Shown: piece after piece, positions 1 through 5,896 of the stretch
Numbering within the stretch: position 1 is the first letter of the stretch
Layout: each line of letters starts with the position of its first letter
Source: Burkholderiales bacterium
GTDB lineage: Bacteria; Pseudomonadota; Gammaproteobacteria; Burkholderiales; Burkholderiaceae_F
DNA: 10,131 bases
Assembly: GCA_021205255.1 (NCBI GenBank)
Contig: JAJPXW010000165.1
Span: 1 to 10,131 of the forward strand
Reading direction: 5' to 3'
Notes under the pieces: model-generated
What the model was told of the DNA's origin: nothing
Database searches by the model: none
The model's input: the letters and a program-made list of their open reading frames with translations, nothing else
Position numbers and translations under genes: made by a program

Positions 1-1
1 G

Positions 2-322
2 GCCTGTATCTTTATTTTGCTTGCCATTGGTCAGTGCTGTTTTTCTGCTTGGCTTCTTTATGTGCGCCATAATCGAGAAAGTCTTTTTCGTGCCATTCGT
101 CTGATTTGGACCTCTGGTCTTATGATTGTCTTGGCAATGGAGATTTTCCCATTACTTATCTTAAACAAGCAAGGAATGTGGACCGTTGTTCACTCCGCTC
201 CCTACTTAGGCGTCTACTTTGTCATTCTGGTTTTAGTAACGGCCTACCTTAGACTTTGCACTCCAGTTAACCGCTACTATCCGCTAAGTCATAGGACAAG
301 CAAGACTAAGTTTGAGTCATGA
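2..322 (+). CDS. Polytopic membrane protein, C-terminal part (5' end outside window)
   Basis: The frame is open from the first bases of the window, so the gene begins upstream and only about 106 C-terminal residues are visible; a TTG at 17 lies inside a hydrophobic helix and is not a credible start. I do not recognise the family. Three membrane segments can be seen, at about residues 1-21, 34-54 and 66-85 of the visible part, followed by a short basic, hydrophilic tail ending in a TGA at 320-322. It overlaps or nearly abuts the next gene, also an integral membrane protein, which suggests the two form a complex or were once one protein. Adding the helices gives at least three plus five, a count also seen in DmsC/NrfD-type membrane anchors; that is topology only, and no diagnostic residues support it. 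The reading frame itself is well supported by its amino acid composition; the function is unknown. Confidence 0.6.
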   Translation, partial: ACIFILLAIGQCCFSAWLLYVRHNRESLFRAIRLIWTSGLMIVLAMEIFPLLILNKQGMWTVVHSAPYLGVYFVILVLVTAYLRLCTPVNRYYPLSHRTSKTKFES

Positions 323-323
323 A

Positions 324-839
324 ATGAGTGCCGGCTTAATTTCAGTAGGGCTAGCCTGCATCGTTTTTCTATTGCTTTTCTGGCTAAACCGTAAGCTCTT
401 ATCTTTTAATAGCAAAGATACTCCCAGTGCAATTGCCTACACCGAGATGTGGTGTCTGACTTTGCAACCGGGAGTTATTGTGGGTGTAATTTGGTTCCTC
501 TTTAGTTATGCTAAAACGCAAATTCCCCTAATGCTTAATAGCGGAACATACCTTGATTCGTGTGCGTTACTCTTTGTTTTATTTGAAATCATAGCCATCT
601 ATTTCACTAAGCTTTCAAAGTTGAGAAAGGGTCAATTGAGACTTAAATTCCTTTTCTTTTCAATGCTGGTTAGCTTTGCGGGCGAAGCTCTTATTTTGTC
701 GGAAGCTCCTAAATTAATTTGGCCCATCACTTCGCATCGCATTCTTAATTTGACTTTACCGATTTTGGCTGGTTTTGGCGCAGTCAACTTAATATTCTGC
801 GGACTTCTCTATTTAGAGTCTCGGAAAATAAAAGGCTAA
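324..839 (+). CDS. Five-helix integral membrane protein of unknown function
   Basis: 171 residues if started at the ATG at 324. An in-frame TTG at 312 would add four residues and overlap the preceding gene by 11 nt, but it has no ribosome binding site at usable distance, while a weak GAG lies 7 nt before 324. I do not recognise the family. Five hydrophobic helices are predicted by eye at about residues 4-22, 42-63, 77-95, 106-125 and 142-163, with a basic loop (KLSKLRKGQLRLK) between the third and fourth, and a basic C-terminus. There is no signal peptide, metal motif or nucleotide-binding motif. The preceding gene is also a membrane protein in a different frame (offset by one base), so the pair may be co-expressed partners or one longer protein split by a frameshift. 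A weak terminator-like hairpin overlaps its stop codon. Confidence 0.65.
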   Translation: MSAGLISVGLACIVFLLLFWLNRKLLSFNSKDTPSAIAYTEMWCLTLQPGVIVGVIWFLFSYAKTQIPLMLNSGTYLDSCALLFVLFEIIAIYFTKLSKLRKGQLRLKFLFFSMLVSFAGEALILSEAPKLIWPITSHRILNLTLPILAGFGAVNLIFCGLLYLESRKIKG

Positions 840-852
840 GGTAGTAGCTTTT
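830..852 (+). terminator. Weak terminator-like hairpin at the end of the membrane gene pair
   Basis: AAAA (830-833) and GCTA (835-838) pair with TAGC (845-848) and TTTT (849-852), with one bulged G at 834 and a 6-nt loop. The four Ts at the end are part of the stem. The structure overlaps the TAA stop at 837-839. It is the best candidate for transcript end of the membrane gene pair but is short and AU-rich, so it is only tentative. Confidence 0.25.
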
Positions 853-920
853 CCTCCGAAGAGTAACTCCTTAATCTTTTTTCTATTTCCTATTGTTAGC
901 CCTTCTCTATTTACGCTTAT

Positions 921-973
921 TTGATTGAGGTTTTGAAAGCGTAGGATTAGCCGAAATCCCAATAACCAAGAGG
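921..973 (+). promoter_or_regulatory. Possible promoter and ribosome binding site for the secreted-protein gene
   Basis: The 141-nt gap 840-980 must hold the start signals for the next gene. TTGATT at 921-926 and TAGGAT at 942-947 (four of six matches to a sigma-70 -10) are separated by only 15 bp, which is short, so the promoter call is weak. The ribosome binding site is clear: AAGAGGT at 968-974, with GAGG ending 7 nt before the ATG at 981. Confidence 0.25.
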
Positions 974-980
974 TAAACGA

Positions 981-1568
981 ATGAAGCGTTTTATCATGAC
1001 CCTATGTGCTTGTGGCATTGCCCTTGCATTAAATCCTGCTTTTGCACAAGAAACACAAGCCTCAACCGATTCTGCTAAACCAATTCTCGGCATGGTAGTA
1101 ATTGGTAAAACCACCTTGTCTGAATTTGCAAAGGAATTGGAGGCTAAGCACTGCAAATTTAATAAGTCTCCGAAGGCTATAAAAGATGCATATGTCCGAG
1201 TTGATGAAGATTGCTTTGACCTTCCTGGATCCCCGAGAATTCAAGCTGAGGCCAAAGGAGGTCTTGATCAACCAATTGTGCAATTGACTTTAGAGTCCAG
1301 TTTTGAGATTGCGGCTCCTTACGATTTCTACTTGAAAGTTCTAGAACAATCCCATGGAAAGCCAACAATTGTGATTGATACACTTACCAGAAAAGCTGCA
1401 TTGTGGCGTTTGCCCGACCAGAGCGTGATTGCCATTGCTGCCAGAGCTGGAGAAGGTCGACACGAGCTCCAAATTATGTATACATCAGGAGAAATGGCAA
1501 AGAAGATTTGGGAGCTATTTTCAGTCGAGGGGAATCCGCAACCCACTAAGGATACGGCTCTTCTTTAA
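981..1568 (+). CDS. Exported protein of unknown function with signal peptide
   Basis: 195 residues, starting at an ATG with a good ribosome binding site (GAGG, 7 nt upstream). The N-terminus is a standard Sec signal peptide: basic MKR, a hydrophobic core to about residue 17, and a likely signal peptidase I site after Ala22 (AFA followed by QE). The mature part of about 173 residues has two cysteines, Cys58 and Cys78, which could form a disulfide in the periplasm. The layout (short beta/alpha start with a Gly-Lys-Thr-Thr-Leu turn, a CF-DLPG stretch at 78-83, then a helix ending in HGKP and a Trp-containing strand) resembles a small hypothetical periplasmic family common in Burkholderiales, in which the protein measures an input-dependent fold of unknown ligand. 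I cannot name it. Its own promoter region and an intergenic gap on each side suggest it is transcribed alone. Confidence 0.75.
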   Translation: MKRFIMTLCACGIALALNPAFAQETQASTDSAKPILGMVVIGKTTLSEFAKELEAKHCKFNKSPKAIKDAYVRVDEDCFDLPGSPRIQAEAKGGLDQPIVQLTLESSFEIAAPYDFYLKVLEQSHGKPTIVIDTLTRKAALWRLPDQSVIAIAARAGEGRHELQIMYTSGEMAKKIWELFSVEGNPQPTKDTALL

Positions 1569-1589
1569 CAAATCAAACTGGTAGAAGAG
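1558..1589 (+). terminator. Hairpin at the stop codon of the secreted-protein gene
   Basis: CTCTTCT (1558-1564) and AGAAGAG (1583-1589) are perfect complements of 7 bp around an 18-nt loop that contains the TAA stop. No T-tract follows, so it is a poor intrinsic terminator; it may act as a 3'-end stabiliser or be chance. Confidence 0.2.
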
Positions 1590-1751
1590 AATTAAGTAGA
1601 CCAAGCCCTATAAAGCCAAAATGAGAGAAGGGATTTGAAACCAAGCCTAAGTCGCAGAATTTGTCAGGCTCCTACCTTAGTAGATACTTAACTACTTCTT
1701 TCATTTAGCCTTATTGTGGCTATCTGTAGACAATCAGCTCTCTTATACCCG
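1569..1751 (+). other. Intergenic stretch with no recognisable gene
   Basis: This first half of the 356-nt gap before ndk has no open frame of useful length on either strand and no tRNA-like fold. It holds only small inverted repeats: CTAC (1672-1675), GTAG (1680-1683) and CTAC (1692-1695), which allow two alternative pairings, and TAGCC/GGCTA (stem of 5 bp near 1706-1721). None is followed by a T-tract. The second half of the gap holds the ndk promoter and leader. Confidence 0.5.
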
Positions 1752-1760
1752 TGATAAAAT
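1752..1760 (+). promoter_or_regulatory. Extended -10 promoter upstream of ndk
   Basis: TG at 1752-1753, one base, then TAAAAT at 1755-1760 makes an extended -10 element with five of six matches to TATAAT. No good -35 lies 16-18 bp upstream; TAGACA at 1727-1732 matches well but its 22-bp spacing is too long. Extended -10 promoters tolerate a poor -35. The predicted start of transcription is near 1766, giving a leader of about 160 nt before ndk, and this is the likely main promoter for the block that follows. Confidence 0.5.
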
Positions 1761-1765
1761 TTTGC

Positions 1766-1895
1766 GTTGCTTTGGTGAGGCCTTAAGGAAACCAGCCTCC
1801 GCTAGTACATTTCTAGAATTGGAGTGGTAATGTCCTAGAGATAAGCAAAGTTGCAGGAAAATCTCCGCTACCGCACCCAAGGAGCGGAGATTTTT
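1766..1895 (+). ncRNA. Structured leader or small RNA upstream of ndk, ending in a terminator
   Basis: Between the predicted transcription start and the terminator hairpin lie about 130 nt with three hairpins. Hairpin 1 pairs GAGGC (1777-1781) with GCCTC (1795-1799). Hairpin 2 pairs 1809-1816 with 1835-1842 (8 bp with one G-U). Hairpin 3 is the 12-bp terminator at 1858-1894. The 8-mer CTCCGCTA occurs at 1797-1804 and again at 1863-1870, so the terminator's 3' arm AGCGGAG (1883-1889) can pair with either copy. Hairpin 1 covers the first three bases of the upstream copy. This is what an attenuator looks like, but it could equally be a stand-alone small RNA. It does not match the consensus parts I know of 6S RNA, 4.5S RNA, RNase P RNA or common riboswitches. 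Function is inference only. Confidence 0.35.
1858..1895 (+). terminator. Strong intrinsic-terminator hairpin in front of ndk
   Basis: AAAATCTCCGCT (1858-1869) and AGCGGAGATTTT (1883-1894) are exact reverse complements of 12 bp with a 13-nt loop; the run of Ts is 1891-1895. It lies 29 nt before the ndk ATG and after the only convincing promoter, so ndk transcription must either pass it or begin after it. No gene ends just before it, which points to a leader terminator or the end of a small RNA. Confidence 0.6.
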
Positions 1896-1924
1896 GGTTA
1901 AGTATTCACTTTAAGAGTAAAGAG

Positions 1925-2350
1925 ATGGCTGTAGAGCGCACACTTTCAATCATCAAGCCGGATGCCGTTGCTAAAAACGTCATCGGCCAAATCTACACAC
2001 GTTTCGAAAGCAACGGTCTGAAGATCGTAGCGTCAAGAATGAAATGGCTTTCCCAGCATGAAGCTGAAGCCTTCTATGCAGTTCATAAAGAAAGACCGTT
2101 CTTTAAAGACCTCGTGAAATATATGATTTCCGGCCCAGTACAGATCCAGGTTCTTGAAGGCGAAAACGCCATCATGAAAAATCGCGAACTCATGGGCGCT
2201 ACTGACCCGGCTAAAGCCGAAAAAGGCACTATTCGCGCAGAATTTGGAAAGAGCATTGAAGCTAACGCAGTGCATGGTTCCGATAGTCCGGAAACTGCTG
2301 CTACTGAAATTGCGTTCTTCTTCCCACGCATGGACATCTATAGTCGCTAG
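1925..2350 (+). CDS. ndk: Nucleoside diphosphate kinase
   Basis: Cytoplasmic enzyme that moves the gamma phosphate of ATP to other nucleoside diphosphates through a phosphohistidine intermediate, balancing NTP and dNTP pools. The 141-residue length is normal for the family. Visible signatures are the N-terminal ERTLSIIKPDAV with Lys11, the Tyr51/Phe59 nucleotide-stacking region, Arg87, Thr93, Arg104 and Asn114 of the active site, and the catalytic motif NAVHGSDS with His117. The ATG at 1925 gives the standard MAVERTL start; AAGAG at 1913-1917 is a modest ribosome binding site. The gene heads the conserved betaproteobacterial block and lies 9 nt before rlmN in the same reading frame, separated from it by a single TAG and three sense codons. 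Expression is probably controlled by the structured leader described upstream. The identification is secure. Confidence 0.98.
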   Translation: MAVERTLSIIKPDAVAKNVIGQIYTRFESNGLKIVASRMKWLSQHEAEAFYAVHKERPFFKDLVKYMISGPVQIQVLEGENAIMKNRELMGATDPAKAEKGTIRAEFGKSIEANAVHGSDSPETAATEIAFFFPRMDIYSR

Positions 2351-2359
2351 ACAAGGTTT

Positions 2360-3520
2360 ATGTCCGAAACCGTATCCACCCCACAAAAGACCAACCTTCT
2401 GAATCTCGATTCAGAAGGTTTAAAGGCTTTTTGCGCTTCGATTGGAGAAAAGCCTTTCCGAGCTGTTCAGCTAGAACGCTGGATACACCGGAAAGGTGTT
2501 AGCGATTTCGACCAAATGACTAACCTTGCTAAATCCTTTAGGGCCAAGCTTGCAGAGATTGCGGAAATCAAAGGCCCTGAAGTGATTAAAGACAGCACTG
2601 CGAGTGACGGTACCCGTAAATGGCTACTTGATGCAGGAGAAGGCAACGCAGTGGAAATGGTATTTATTCCGGAAGAAAACCGAGGCACGCTCTGTATTTC
2701 GACACAAGCCGGATGCGCAATGAATTGCCTTTTCTGTTCCACTGGTAAGCAAGGCTTTAGTAGGAACTTAAAGACATCGGAAATCATCGGTCAGTTATGG
2801 ACAGCCGAACACCTCCTTCGTAAAGACAGAGGTATTACGGATGAAAACGAGAGGGTGATTTCCAATGTCGTTTTAATGGGCATGGGTGAACCATTGCAGA
2901 ATTTAAATGCGGTGGTCCCTGCTCTAAAGTTGATGCTCGATGACAATGCCTATGGATTATCTAGGCGTAGAGTCACAGTATCGACTTCAGGTCTTGTCAA
3001 ACAGATCGATAAGTTGGCTCAAATATGTCCAGTTGCCCTAGCGGTCAGCTTACATGCGCCAAATAACGAGCTCAGAGACAAAATCATGCCTGTTAACCGC
3101 AAGCATCCATTGGAGGACGTACTAGCAGCCTGCAAAAGGTATCTAAAGTACGCACCTCGGGATTTCATTACGTTTGAATACATAATGATAGGCGGTGTTA
3201 ACGATTCGCTAGCGCAGGCCAAGCAATTGATAACCTTAGTGCAGGATTTACCTTGCAAATTCAACTTGATTCCTTTTAATCCATTTCCTGACTCCGGTCT
3301 GCAAAGAAGTAAGGAAGAGGATGTCAAGGCTTTTGCAAAAAGGCTAAACGATGCTGGTATCGTATGCACAATTAGGAAAGTCCGTGGTGACGATATCAGT
3401 GCGGCATGCGGCCAACTAGCTGGCGAAATCAAGGACAGAACAAAGCTTTCATCCCGTAGGGCTGAAAGAGAAATAGTTATTAAAGAAATATCGCGCCTTT
3501 CACAGGCGCCCTTGGAGTAA
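2360..3520 (+). CDS. rlmN: Dual-specificity 23S rRNA and tRNA adenine-C2 methyltransferase RlmN
   Basis: Radical SAM enzyme that methylates C2 of A2503 in 23S rRNA and of A37 in some tRNAs, aiding peptidyl-transferase fidelity. The 386-residue protein has the N-terminal RNA-binding segment (IGEKPFRAVQLERWIH, about 28-43), catalytic Glu99 in NAVEMVFIPE, and the radical SAM cluster motif CxxxCxxC with Cys119, Cys123 and Cys126. Cys112 and Cys350 (in ISAACGQL) match the two cysteines of the ping-pong mechanism (E. coli 118 and 355). GMGEP at 174-178 is the SAM-binding GEP motif. The ATG at 2360 has AAGG at 2353-2356. The first 100 nt of the coding region contain two perfect tandem hairpins. Many relatives have a pilF/pilW-type TPR gene between rlmN and rodZ; it is missing here, with only 3 nt between the two genes. 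Confidence 0.97.
   Translation: MSETVSTPQKTNLLNLDSEGLKAFCASIGEKPFRAVQLERWIHRKGVSDFDQMTNLAKSFRAKLAEIAEIKGPEVIKDSTASDGTRKWLLDAGEGNAVEMVFIPEENRGTLCISTQAGCAMNCLFCSTGKQGFSRNLKTSEIIGQLWTAEHLLRKDRGITDENERVISNVVLMGMGEPLQNLNAVVPALKLMLDDNAYGLSRRRVTVSTSGLVKQIDKLAQICPVALAVSLHAPNNELRDKIMPVNRKHPLEDVLAACKRYLKYAPRDFITFEYIMIGGVNDSLAQAKQLITLVQDLPCKFNLIPFNPFPDSGLQRSKEEDVKAFAKRLNDAGIVCTIRKVRGDDISAACGQLAGEIKDRTKLSSRRAEREIVIKEISRLSQAPLE
2393..2420 (+). repeat. Perfect 12-bp hairpin inside the rlmN start region
   Basis: AACCTTCTGAAT (2393-2404) and ATTCAGAAGGTT (2409-2420) are exact reverse complements around a CTCG tetraloop, covering rlmN codons 12-21. The 8-mer AAGGTTTA ends the hairpin (2415-2422) and is identical to the ribosome binding site plus first base of the rlmN start (2353-2360), so the AACCTT arm could pair with either. 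A T-run (2428-2432) follows 7 nt after the stem. Confidence 0.6.
2422..2457 (+). repeat. Second perfect hairpin (10 bp) in early rlmN
   Basis: AAAGGCTTTT (2422-2431) pairs exactly with AAAAGCCTTT (2448-2457) across a 16-nt loop, directly after the 12-bp hairpin. It lies in codons for conserved family residues (KAF and EKPF), so it may be partly a by-product of coding, but two adjacent perfect hairpins are unusual. Confidence 0.5.
3514..3517 (+). promoter_or_regulatory. Ribosome binding site that fixes the TTG start of rodZ
   Basis: GGAG sits inside the last codons of rlmN, 6 nt before the TTG at 3524. No ATG occurs in the rodZ frame until about codon 84, beyond the HTH domain, so this site decides the start and implies translational coupling with rlmN. 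Confidence 0.75.
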
Positions 3521-3523
3521 AAA

Positions 3524-4636
3524 TTGGCGGAACCCACACTTAATGCAGACCTTGCTAAAGGATCAGGAAAAGACACTTATGGTCAGATTTTGTCCCAGGC
3601 CAGAGAAGGCAAGGGCCTGTCTGTAGACCAAGTCGCTTCTCAGCTTAGGCTTGCACCAAAGCAGATTGTAGGATTGGAGGCTAGCGACCCTTCAGTGTTT
3701 GGTTCAACCGTATACACCCGCGCTCATGTTAGAAGCTATGCCCGACTTTTAGGAGTCGAAGAAGCCAAGATCATGAACGTCTTCAATAATTCTCTTTCCA
3801 AAGAGGAAAGGGATTTGCAATCTTTCATTCGCAAGACTACTTACAGTTTGCGTCCGTATAGGGAAGAAACCACTAAGAACGGTAAAGCTAAAGGCCTTGG
3901 CTGGTTGCTTTTCCTGATTGTGCTTGGCACCGTTGGTTGGCTTGGTTGGAATTACCTTCAGAACAACTTTGACGTGGATGAACTAAAAGCAAAAGTAACT
4001 TCCATGGTTCCAATGCTCTCTTCTTCCGATGAAGAGAAGGCTAATGAGGCAGGTTCTTCTCCAGAAGCAGTCCAGACCTCCGCTGAGGGTACCCAACACT
4101 CTGATTCTGCTGTGCCGTCCTCTGATGGTGCCGCTCAGCCGGCTGATCCAAATGCACCTGCTCAGGCAGCTAATGCATCACAATCTGGAGATCCCTCTTC
4201 TACAACAATTGGACGTACTCCAGAAGAGAGAGCTTTAGAAGAAAAAGTAATGGCTGAACAGGCTCAGCAACAGCAAGCCCAGCAAGCCGCCGCAGCCCAG
4301 GCAGCAACTCCGACAGCTGCTCAATCCACTGCCCCGTTGCAGCCTACCCAGGGAGCACAAGGATTTGAAGTTGTGATGAACGTTCCTTCTGGGGAAGTAA
4401 CGACAAAGTTTTCGGCTTCTGAAGGTGAATGCTGGTTTGGCATTTATCAGGGAGGCAAACTTGTTAGCAACGCCACGCTACGTGATGGTCAGAGCAGGGA
4501 GTTCACTAACAAACTACCATTCAGAATTACCGTAGGCAACCATTTCCGTGGCAAAGTTGATCTTGATGGCCGTCCAGTAGAGCTTTCTCAAGGCGCTCGT
4601 TCGGGATCTATTAGCTTTTTAGTTAGAGCCCAGTAA
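3524..4636 (+). CDS. rodZ: Cytoskeletal protein RodZ (HTH domain, one membrane helix, DUF4115)
   Basis: RodZ links the MreB filament to the membrane and helps set rod shape. The 370-residue protein has the full order of parts: an N-terminal cytoplasmic Xre-type helix-turn-helix at about 19-83 (GQILSQAREGKGLSVDQVA onward, with VYTRAHVRSYARLLG typical of RodZ), a basic juxtamembrane stretch at 110-123, one membrane helix at about 124-143, a long Ser/Ala/Pro/Gln linker at 165-277, and a periplasmic DUF4115 beta domain at 278-368. Within the linker, 231-260 is charged and then Gln/Ala-rich and may form a helix. Start is TTG, supported by GGAG 6 nt upstream. It follows rlmN by 3 nt and precedes ispG by 26 nt, the usual betaproteobacterial context. 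The presence of RodZ suggests a rod-like or ovoid cell using MreB. Confidence 0.93.
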   Translation: MAEPTLNADLAKGSGKDTYGQILSQAREGKGLSVDQVASQLRLAPKQIVGLEASDPSVFGSTVYTRAHVRSYARLLGVEEAKIMNVFNNSLSKEERDLQSFIRKTTYSLRPYREETTKNGKAKGLGWLLFLIVLGTVGWLGWNYLQNNFDVDELKAKVTSMVPMLSSSDEEKANEAGSSPEAVQTSAEGTQHSDSAVPSSDGAAQPADPNAPAQAANASQSGDPSSTTIGRTPEERALEEKVMAEQAQQQQAQQAAAAQAATPTAAQSTAPLQPTQGAQGFEVVMNVPSGEVTTKFSASEGECWFGIYQGGKLVSNATLRDGQSREFTNKLPFRITVGNHFRGKVDLDGRPVELSQGARSGSISFLVRAQ

Positions 4637-4662
4637 ATAGTAAAAGTCATAGGCCTCTTCTG

Positions 4663-5892
4663 ATGGACACTAAACCGTCAATCCCTATGGAAGTCTCCTG
4701 GGGCAATCGGAAGGTTCTTATAGGCAAAGGGCATCCAGTAGTAGTTCAGTCCATGACTAATACTGAAACTGCTGATGTCGATAAAACAACCGCACAAGTT
4801 CTAGAACTTGCCGAGGCAGGTAGCGAACTTGTGCGGATTACTGTTAATACGCCTGCGGCTGCTCAGGCCGTCCCTCTGATTCGTAAAAAACTCGATGAGC
4901 TTGGCTGCGAAGTTCCTTTAGTTGGAGACTTCCATTACAACGGCCATAAATTGCTTACCGACTATCCGGAATGCGCTAAAGCTCTTTCCAAATATCGAAT
5001 CAATCCTGGCAATGTTGGAAAAGGTAAGCAGCACGATAAGAATTTCGAGACTCTGATCGATCTGGCTATTAAATATGACAAGCCTATTCGTATTGGAGTT
5101 AACTGGGGCTCTCTAGATCAGCAATTGCTTGCTTCAATGATGGAAGAGAATCGCCAGTCGGACCATCCGGTTAGCCCTAATGAAGTCTTGCGTAAGGCTT
5201 TGGTCAGAAGCGCTATAGAAAGTGCCGAAGAAGCCGTCAAACTTGGCATGCCCAGGCACCAGATCGCAATTTCAGCAAAGGTCAGCGGCGTAAAGGAACT
5301 TGTCGATGTGTATCGCCGGCTGAATGCTCAATGCGACTTTCCACTGCATTTAGGATTGACCGAAGCTGGCATGGGACTAAAAGGAACAGTCTCTACTACA
5401 GCGGCCTTATCAATACTGTTAGCTGAAGGCATCGGCGACACCATTCGCGTGTCGTTAACCCCAGAACCAGGCCAGAAAAGATCTGCTGAAGTTGAACTTG
5501 CCTGCGAAATTTTGCAAGCTCTCGGTATCAGGAACTACGAGCCAAAAGTGATTTCCTGTCCTGGGTGTGGTCGAACTTCCAGTACGTTATTTCAAGAACT
5601 GGCTCAAGAAGCGCAGATTTATATAAAAGAGCGAATGAAAGATTGGCGCAAAACTTGTCCAGGTGTGGAAAACATGACTGTTGCAGTCATGGGTTGCGTA
5701 GTTAATGGACCAGGCGAAAGTGCTCACTCGGATATAGGCCTCTCGTTGCCGGGTTCAGGTGAATCGCCAAGCGCGCCTGTCTATATTGGTGGAAAGAAAG
5801 TAGCCTCCCTTAAAGGAGAATCGATGAGTAAGGATTTTCATAATCTCATCGAAAAATACGTGCAAGAAAAATACAGCTCGAAGGGGAAATAG
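4663..5892 (+). CDS. ispG: 4-hydroxy-3-methylbut-2-enyl diphosphate synthase (IspG/GcpE)
   Basis: Iron-sulfur enzyme of the MEP pathway that reductively converts methylerythritol cyclodiphosphate to HMBPP, feeding isoprenoid, quinone and undecaprenyl phosphate synthesis. The 409 residues are the two-domain bacterial type: a TIM barrel (about 15-285, with VVVQSMTNT, YRINPGNVG and HLGLTEAGMG) and a C-terminal 4Fe-4S domain. Cluster ligands are Cys299 and Cys302 in CPGCGR and Cys345 in MGCVVNGPGE, with catalytic Glu352 following. The ATG at 4663 gives an N-terminus of family length; its ribosome binding site is weak, and the in-frame ATG at 4687 has none better. An insert at about 150-175 between barrel strands is typical of proteobacterial IspG. 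The TAG stop lies 4 nt before hisS. The identification is secure. Confidence 0.97.
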   Translation: MDTKPSIPMEVSWGNRKVLIGKGHPVVVQSMTNTETADVDKTTAQVLELAEAGSELVRITVNTPAAAQAVPLIRKKLDELGCEVPLVGDFHYNGHKLLTDYPECAKALSKYRINPGNVGKGKQHDKNFETLIDLAIKYDKPIRIGVNWGSLDQQLLASMMEENRQSDHPVSPNEVLRKALVRSAIESAEEAVKLGMPRHQIAISAKVSGVKELVDVYRRLNAQCDFPLHLGLTEAGMGLKGTVSTTAALSILLAEGIGDTIRVSLTPEPGQKRSAEVELACEILQALGIRNYEPKVISCPGCGRTSSTLFQELAQEAQIYIKERMKDWRKTCPGVENMTVAVMGCVVNGPGESAHSDIGLSLPGSGESPSAPVYIGGKKVASLKGESMSKDFHNLIEKYVQEKYSSKGK

Positions 5893-5896
5893 AAAA

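Noticed and set aside
1751..1831. Possible leader peptides from GTG at 1751 or TTG at 1763
   Set aside because: Both starts lie within or before the predicted transcription start and have no ribosome binding site; no run of regulatory codons is seen.
1740..1895. Known RNA genes such as 6S RNA, 4.5S RNA, RNase P RNA or tmRNA in the gap before ndk
   Set aside because: None of the conserved segments I know for these RNAs is present, and the 5' and 3' ends do not pair as 6S RNA requires.
2033..2386. Antisense open frames opposite ndk
   Set aside because: They mirror a highly conserved kinase gene and have no family signature or start signals.
3019..3576. Long antisense open frame of 185 codons opposite rlmN
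   Set aside because: It lies wholly across a conserved gene, has Ser/Leu-rich low-information composition and no ribosome binding site; it is a shadow of rlmN codon structure.
4029..4238. Plus-strand open frame in the rodZ linker region
   Set aside because: It is an out-of-frame reading of the low-complexity linker; the RodZ frame is clear on both sides.
4250..4330. CAG/GCC-rich repeat in rodZ as a tandem repeat or mobile-element trace
   Set aside because: It encodes the usual Gln/Ala-rich linker of RodZ with irregular codons and no flanking repeats.
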